The position numbers were made by a program, and so were the translations under genes. A stretch of DNA of 64,000 nt from Spironucleus salmonicida (taxonomy: Eukaryota > Fornicata > Diplomonadida > Hexamitidae). Below the pieces are notes generated by a model. The model made no database searches. It was not told the origin of the DNA and saw nothing but the letters and a program-made list of their open reading frames with translations. The stretch spans positions 752,001-816,000 of the forward strand of contig CM035321.1 in NCBI GenBank assembly GCA_000497125.2. The letters run 5' to 3'. Shown one piece after another: positions 57,186 through 64,000 of this stretch (position 1 is the first letter of the stretch; each line of letters begins with the position of its first letter).

Positions 57186-57354
57186 TCACTAATCGGCTTC
57201 TTTGCAAAATGTATCTTATTAATACTCATTATGTATTATTTTATTACACAGCATAAACAACAAAAAAGAAGTATTAGTATAAATTATCAAGATATACATC
57301 ATTTCAGGAATACTCATAATTTTTAATATCTACATTTCCAATACAACAATAAAG

Positions 57355-57387
57355 TATATATAGGGTCCAGCCTACTACACAAAAAAA
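57355..57387 (+). promoter_or_regulatory. Putative core promoter and leader of the 49-aa gene
   Basis: TATATATAG is followed by GTCCAGCCTACTACAC and an A-run running into the ATG. The same arrangement stands before the other two copies, where the copy at 3997 has a long (AT)n instead of the short TATA. A leader of about 20 nt would fit the very short 5' UTRs known in diplomonads. Inferred only from conservation and position. Confidence 0.35.
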
Positions 57388-57537
57388 ATGGACAGCATCC
57401 GGCTAGCCCACGACCTGACCGTCAACGCCATCCTCCAGCAAACCAGGCTCAGCCCTGAGGCATATCATAATTTGAAGGCCTACTACGAACGGCAGAGCCC
57501 CAGAGGCGACCTTTGCGTTGCCGACTACCTGCCGTGA
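57388..57537 (+). CDS. Small conserved protein, 49 aa (copy 3 of 3)
   Basis: Identical in reading to 35061-35210. ATG 57388, TGA 57535-57537. See the first copy for the recoded codon comparison. Confidence 0.65.
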   Translation: MDSIRLAHDLTVNAILQQTRLSPEAYHNLKAYYERQSPRGDLCVADYLP

Positions 57538-57966
57538 AGTGTTAGGCGAGATCCCATATTTAAATGAGTGATATAGAATTTCAATAGTTTATATTATTGA
57601 TATACACTTTTAAAAGTAACTCCTAATTCAATTACGCCTAAATCTTGCAAAGATTAAAATTGGTTATTTAACCTACTTTCCCATTTAAATTATATATAGA
57701 TATCTATCTCAGCCTCATTAATATTATTGATACAAAATTTTAATTTCCTCTTAGTTCTATAGCGTTATCAAACATTTTATTTAACAAGCACAGCTTATTA
57801 TGAAGAATTATTATCAAATGACTTTTACGGCTTTTTTCTAATAATAAACAGTTACTTATTGAAAGTTATATACATTTTGGAGTCGTAAAAATTTCTATGG
57901 ATTATGTACTTTGCCATCTAGAATCGCTTACTCTGACATAATAAAGTCGACATTTTAAATTATTAA

Positions 57967-58233
57967 ATGGGAGCCAGCAAGTCATACGTAGAGGCCATGG
58001 CAGATGCTCTGAGTGAGCTGGAAAAATCGTGTGATACAAGTGATGTAGCTAATAGCGAAAGTGCAATAAAATAGCTCGTTTTCTGCCCTGAAACCAAGAA
58101 CAACACCACCTCATTCTACCGTGACGACGAGGCGAACAGGATCGACCTGAGCCCTATCCAGTCAATTTTTAGCGCGATTTCGCTTCTAGAAGGCGAAGAG
58201 CTCATATACTTGAGCGAAGCCTCCGCCGAGTGA
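57967..58233 (+). CDS. Small acidic protein, 88 aa, predicted N-myristoylated (mirror copy)
   Basis: Mirror of 34365-34631; same MGASKS start and TGA 22 bp from the IFT70 stop. Confidence 0.65.
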
Positions 58234-58255
58234 ACAAAATTTCAAAATTAAGCCA

Positions 58256-60277
58256 TCACATCAACTGCAAATAGATTGATTTGAGCGCCCTGGCCTCCTC
58301 GCTGATGTTCTTTTCAGTCACACCCGCGAACCCGACTGCCGTGGGGTTAATGCTCATTTCCTCGCCGTATTTGATGACCTCGTCCAGGAACAGCAGAACA
58401 TGGTCGATGAGCTGCTCCTCGGCGGGGCCGCCCAGATTCATCGAGCAGGCCTCCGCGAGGCTCACGAGCGGCCTTTTGACGTACAGCCAAGAGTCGGGGC
58501 TGAGCTTCTCGCTCGTGGGCTCCATGGCCGCAATTATACGCCTAATACCGAACGGCATGTTCTGATTGATCGCGTAGAGTGCGCCCAGCACGATGTTCGT
58601 TATCGACAAATGCAGGAGCTGGTTCGACGATTCAGGCGAAACGTTCGTTATTTGCGTCTGCGCGGTGTCCACTTTCTGCATCAGCTGCTCGGCTAAGTTG
58701 TTCTGAGAGTTCAACACGTAACAAACGCAGAGATTCGCCACCGCGATGGCCGGAACGTCCAAAATGTTCTCCTGGCCGAGCGTATCGACGACCTCCTGGT
58801 ACTTTTCGAGCGCGTCCGCGTAATCTTCGTTAGCGAACAGAATATTGGCCTAATTGATCTTGTAGGAGGGGTGATCCTCGATCAAATCTTCGTATTGGCA
58901 AATAATGTGATACGCGCCTTTGTAGCGCTTCAAATTGTACAAAATCGACGTTTGCCAGGTAATCACGGGAATGAAGATCCCGAGCTTTTGCTCATATTGC
59001 TGCAGCAGCGTGTTGACCGCAATCTCCTCTTTAGACATCGTTTTCGCCTCGTTCGTGTTGAATCTTCCGGTAAATTCGTCCGCCGCTTGCTTGTTTTTGG
59101 ACGATTTTGAGCGCGTTTGCGTGATTTCCTAACGAATTCGTCTAAGCTGATTAGCATATCTCTGCTTCAGCTGATCCAACTGCGAATACGCTTCTTCTGG
59201 GCTCGCGATGCTCTAAACGACTGCCTAGAAAAATGCTTGCTTTTCGGGCTCCAAACTCGCCTGGCTCAGCTGCTAATTTTCAGCCATCAAATCAGCCGCC
59301 AGATCGAACAAACCGTGCTGAATGTAGATATTTATCAAGTTCTGAAATGCCTCCACCGGAAAAGGCGGCACCTGAATCAGAAATTGGAGCTTTTTGACGG
59401 CCTAACTCGGCTAATGCATCATCTCGCTGAGCGCCAAATTGTGCAGTGTAACAGGATCCAAATCCTCCTCTTTGCGATACGGCATGCTCTTCAGAGCGCG
59501 ATTTGCGGCGTATTCGTCGCCCAAATTCCACTCAATTGACGCCTTTAAGTTGAAGGCGTCGATGAGCGCAGAGCCGAGCAAATGGTTCAGATTTTGAATT
59601 ACAGTTTGACTTTCCACTTGTCCTGCGCCGTTGAAGCTCTGCGCCGCCTGGACGAGTTCCGGGTACTTCTTGGCGCTCAAATCGACCAAATCGCCGAGCG
59701 TTTTCAGGCAGTGCGGGTAGTCGCTTTGGCGGTAGAAAGCGACGGCTTTTGCGTAGAAAATTCGCGGGTCCGGGCAGATTTCGTTCGCTGCGTCGTAGAG
59801 GTCGATGGCCTCCTGGAACTTTTCCTGTTTGAGGAGCAAATTGGCCTTCAGAGCGAAGACGCGCGGGTCATCGGTGGGCGATTTTGTGAGCTTTTCGACG
59901 AGGTTCTGGAGGGCGTTAGAATCGTCGATATCGTGCTTGCAGTACGCCCTCAGAACGTCCGCGTCGTGCGAGTCGATTTTGAGCTGGAGCGCCTCGACGA
60001 GCATATCGGCCTTGTAGCGCGAGTTCGCTAGCGATAGCTGGTAGCGCTCGGAGTCTGGGTATTTCTTGACCAGTTGCTCGTAGAGAGGAATTGCGAGGTC
60101 GAATTCGCCCTTGTGGTAGTAGCAGTAGGCTAAAATGGAGCACGCTGGCGAGTTGTTGGGGAACATCTGAAGCTGGAGCTTCAGGACGTTGATAGCCTCG
60201 TCGAACTCTTGGTTTTCAATGTGCTTGTAGATAGTGCGCGTGAGCTGGCCTTCAGGGACCTGATAGAGTTACTGCAT
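58256..60277 (-). CDS. IFT70: Intraflagellar transport protein IFT70, 673 aa (mirror copy)
   Basis: ATG at 60277, TGA 58256-58258. Same length and frame as 32321-34342. Only scattered substitutions were noticed: FNGAGQVES for FNGAGEVES, and CAA at codon 542 where the other copy has TAA. Both copies are intact, so either both are expressed or the duplication is recent. Confidence 0.95.
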
Positions 60278-60596
60278 TTTTGGTAGGAATTGGTGTGGTG
60301 GAAATAATAACATAGTAAGGATATAATAATAAGTTATTTTGTGTATTTTGGCTAGTGATGAAGATCTAATAGTAGGAAAAGATGCGAAAGGGTGTTAAGA
60401 TTGGGTAGTTAGTGCTATAATGATAATTTGATGGTAAAGATACGGAGTTGAAAACTTTTATCTGTATAACTTTACTGATTGTAATAGAACAATATAATTA
60501 AGGAACATAAATAAGTTGCAATAGCAGTATAGCTAGTATAAGTAATATGATTTATAATATCAAGTTAAATAAATAAACTACTTATTAAATCGTATT

Positions 60597-60884
60597 TCAC
60601 ATGCAAGTTTCGAGCATACTGACACCGTCAAAGGACTGTCGTAAGCTGTGTAGACCAGTGCGTGGATCTTGGATTGACAGGCTTTCAGCTTCCTATATTG
60701 ACAAGTTTATCATAGAATAGTTTATAAGTTGAGTGACACCTCCCTGGGAGGTACAACTTTCAGTTGCAACATGGCAGTTGTCTAGATATCCTATTTTCTT
60801 ATAGTTAGTATTTGCTTTATGCCAGAACTACTTAAATTTCGCATTTTATGGTCGTTCTTATAGTTTGGCAATACAGTTTCCCAT
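60597..60884 (-). CDS. Small MGNC-type protein, 95 aa (mirror copy)
   Basis: ATG at 60884, TGA 60597-60599. Mirror of 31714-32001 with a few substitutions (for example AAATTTCGC for AAATTTAGC around the Lys/Phe-rich segment). Confidence 0.7.
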
Positions 60885-61889
60885 TATTTAATAAAGTTTA
60901 AGATGATTTATTAGTTGTACAGGTGATAATAAAACTTTCGTTTCTACTATGAGTTTATAGTATGTATATAAAGCAGTATTTAGAAGTTTTAATTATTTAC
61001 AGAATAGTTGATTATCATATATATTTAAAGCAGAATTTAACATTTTATTCTATTTTTACTAGCAGAAAATATTTTGACTAAGTATACTTATTAGCTCTAT
61101 TTTAGATTAACATAAATAATGATTTTAATAATAATATCAATAATTTTTTAAATATAAAAACGCATTACATATATGATTTTGGCATTAAGCTGTTGTATAT
61201 AATTGAGACTGCTTAATATATTATGAAACTAATACTACAGTTAACTATATTTAATATAGGTACACAGTTAGAAACTCACACATACGATTTTTTGAATATT
61301 ACCACCAAATATATATTTAGTGAATAATTATTAATAAATTGAATAAGTAAATAATTAATAGAATATTCATAACTATATAGATAATTTACTTATTTTATTG
61401 ATAGGCCTATTACTATAATCATTTATATTAAATAATAATCTTATAATTAGTCAAAATGTGTAACTTTAGTAATAATGGGTTAACGCAAGTACTAGTACAA
61501 AATTTGCAGCTTAATTGTGTATTGATGTCATTAACTAAGATTAAAGGAATTAACTTGTCGCTATTATGCTAATATTTCAGGGATCAATTAATGATAGATA
61601 TTTATATAACGACTGGTTAACTGAATAGTGTTAGATTAAGAATTTCCAGTTATAAAGCATGAATTTGGTAAGAATTTCGAAGCTAATTACGAAATTGAAT
61701 AACATAGAATTTACTAGGATATTGATGCACGATTATAATGTATAATCATATTGATGCCAAATTTTCACTCTCTGGTACCGGAAGTCCTCTAAAATTTAGT
61801 GTTATCGATAAATTTATACTTTTGATAGCCGAAGGTAATTAGTTTGGCGTATGTAGCTTCCCATGCCACCAACTCCGCTAAAACATTTT
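60885..61889. other. AT-rich intergenic region
   Basis: Mirror of 30709-31713. No gene seen. Confidence 0.5.
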
Positions 61890-64000
61890 TCATTCCCCGA
61901 TCAAGCGCATGAAGTCCTCCTCCAAGTCTATCTCGCATACATCATAGCTTTCCGATGCTACTTCGTTGTCAATCGCCCACTAGACCACCCGGCTCATCTT
62001 CAGCCCAAATAGGACGAAGTAATCGTCCCTCTCGCCTCTAGTGTATTACGCAAATTTGAGCCTAAATTCATCACGCTTCACAGAAATTTGCACCTGGAAG
62101 CAATTTTTCTCCCGCATGTTGTCCACACTGCCGCAGTAGTTAATGCGACCGTCTTTCAGCAAAACAACATCGTCGACCAGTTAAGCCACCTCGCTCAGGT
62201 CGTGCGTAGTGATGATAACGGTTTTACCTAGATGAATCAGCTTCTAGGTGGCAACCTGAATTACCTATTTAGTAAGCGCACCCAAACCTGTCGAGGGCTC
62301 GTCCAATGCGATTATATTTGCCTTGCTGGTCAGAGCGATTGCGAGAGATAGCTTTCGACGAATTCCTCCAGAAAGCGAGGAAATCAGAGCATTCCTGATA
62401 GCGCTCAGGTCCAGTAGCTCCAAAATTTGATCCACTTGGCTGGTTTCGTTGAAAATGGAGAATAGCTGCACAATTTAGGAAATGGTGAGACTTTCATAAA
62501 ATATATCGTGCTGCGGCACCATGGTGAAGCTCTTGTACTTGTGGTATGTTTTATAAAGGTCATATGGACCAATTACCGCTGCACCTTGATCAATCTATAT
62601 GATTCCCGCGAAGGAGTGCATAAGGGTGCTCTTCCCCGACCCGTTCGAACCCAGAAGCCCAAACACGCAGTTCTCTTTCACTGAAAAGGACACGTCCTTA
62701 AGCGCAAATTAGGATCTTTCATACTAATGCGTAACATTTTATACGTCGAAGAAGCTAGCGTCGCCATAATACTCGATCACATGCGTATCTAGAAGAGCAA
62801 CCTCAGACCTAGTCTTTTTAAATTTTAGGATCACTTTTATGATGAACATAATTCTATTTTACTATGCGACAAGGAAAAATACAAAGAACTACAAAAAGTA
62901 TGAGATAAAAATCGTTACATATAATTTCTATTACACCACTTGATGATGTATTACCAAGGATATAATGTAGCAGAAACCATATGCCGGTATCACAATAGAG
63001 ATTATCTGGGCAAATGAATCCGATGCTATTGTCATTATCTAGAATACGACCGCAAAGATAGTAATTAATAACGATACCACAGCCGCATACTTCCCGGAGT
63101 TCAGAATCTTTCCCATCAAAATACCAGTTGGGACACACGCTAGAGCCTGCATAATATACAGGCCTACTACAAATCCCGGATTGGGTAGATTTGCTAAAAT
63201 AGGATAGCATATGATCGCAATAATCAGAAGCGTAGCCAATGCCATTATCAAAGCAACAATGGTGTAAAATGTCGAATGGGCAAGAAACAATAGCGTCATC
63301 TTCACATTGTGGAAGTGGAAGAGTTTGTTGACTGCATTATCACAATCCATACCCGCAAGCTGGCCTGTAAAAAATAGAGGTAAAAAGCCTCCTATCAGTA
63401 AAACTACTATTGTTATTAAATTAGTAATCTCATTAGAATTATTTATCTCCATATTCGGCTAAATGCTTACATTCGAAAAACCTGGCATCTCGCTCTACTA
63501 TATAGAATAAGTGAAGTTCCAAGGAGAATAATCGATTGAATTGGCAAAAAGATACTTTCTAAATAATGCGGAGGTTTGTTGAGTTAACATATTATTTCCT
63601 ATATCATAAAATACAACTGGAGGATTACATGGCAGTCTCACAGTAGTATCATTTATCCATATCGACCTATCTATCCCTCTGGCTCCTATATATACTACAT
63701 ATGTCTCGTTAATATATAATCCATCACATTTATACTATAACTTGTCTGCTAGTTAAACTTCTAATGCATTTGCACCATACCAAAATATGTTTAATGGCAG
63801 TAGTAATGATATTTAAATATTAACATACTTACTATTTTATTTATTGAATTCTACTATACCAGATGAGTAAAGATTATTGTATAACTAGTTTAATATATCT
63901 GTAGTAGGTAGTGTATTATTTCCATTAAACTTTATATGAGAATTTTTACCTACAATATTATAATGATTAATTGCTTAAGCGGAAGTATTAAATACTTTGA
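61890..64000 (-). CDS. ABCA-type transporter, C-terminal part (start beyond window)
   Basis: TGA at 61890-61892; the frame stays open to the window edge with TAA/TAG as Gln. It covers the end of the second extracytoplasmic loop, the second TM bundle (MEINNSNEITNLITIVVLL onward) and all of NBD2 with Walker A, LSGGI, Walker B and H-loop as in the left copy. About 1165 residues lie outside the window. The last sense codon before TGA is GAA instead of GAG. Confidence 0.9.

Larger units (their letters stand above)
48095..64000 (-). repeat. Right arm of the giant palindrome
   Basis: Inverted copy of 28598-44500. It runs to the window edge in the middle of the second ABCA gene, so the true arm is longer. 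Confidence 0.95.

Noticed and set aside
1-64000. tRNA, rRNA, CRISPR array or bacterial-type operon elements
   Set aside because: Searched by eye for T-loop-like GTTCRA motifs with stems, rRNA signatures and regularly spaced direct repeats; none was convincing.

Overview
The window is most likely nuclear DNA of a hexamitid diplomonad (the Hexamita / Spironucleus / Trepomonas group). The strongest reason is the genetic code. Long, clearly conserved proteins (an intraflagellar-transport TPR protein, a full ABCA-type transporter, a family of CxxC-rich surface proteins) read through only if TAA and TAG mean glutamine and TGA is the sole stop. Paired copies in the window show TAA and TAG exchanging with CAA and CAG at the same codon. 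The variant-surface-protein-like cysteine-rich genes, with one C-terminal membrane helix and a basic tail, and the short AT-rich intergenic DNA fit the same group. A large repetitive genome such as that of Hexamita inflata is my best guess at genus level; that is inference.

Layout. 0-4.2 kb: the end of an unknown protein, two small minus-strand genes (one a MGNC acylated-type protein), a polytopic membrane protein and a 49-residue protein. 5.8-16.8 kb (unit A): three cysteine-rich protein (CRP) genes, a chimeric CRP fragment, a frameshifted ectodomain pseudogene, two eroded minus-strand relics and a fourth CRP gene. 16.8-25.1 kb: unique, AT-rich sequence holding an intact 544-residue ectodomain gene (18.1-19.7 kb), which is the undamaged relative of the pseudogenes. 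25.1-36 kb: a complete ABCA transporter, a MGNC protein, IFT70 and two small genes. 36-45.3 kb (unit B) is unit A inverted. 45.3-46.2 kb is a unique spacer. 46.2-56.6 kb (unit C) is unit A in direct orientation. 56.6-64 kb repeats the IFT70/ABCA block inverted.

The dominant structure is therefore a giant palindrome centred near 46.3 kb. Its arms run from about 28.6 to 45 kb and from about 47 to beyond 64 kb, where the window ends. Unit A is a third, older copy: B and C share an in-frame 105-bp deletion in the ectodomain pseudogene that A lacks.

Inside the nearly identical arms the CRP genes are the exception. At mirror-image positions they differ by whole blocks, and those blocks match other CRP genes in the cluster. 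The region thus looks like a surface-protein cassette array in which duplication plus ectopic gene conversion reshuffles modules, while flagellar (IFT70) and transporter (ABCA) genes are carried along as duplicated passengers.

Limits: all homology statements come from reading the sequence; no search or alignment program was run. Assembly artefact around the palindrome centre cannot be excluded from sequence alone.
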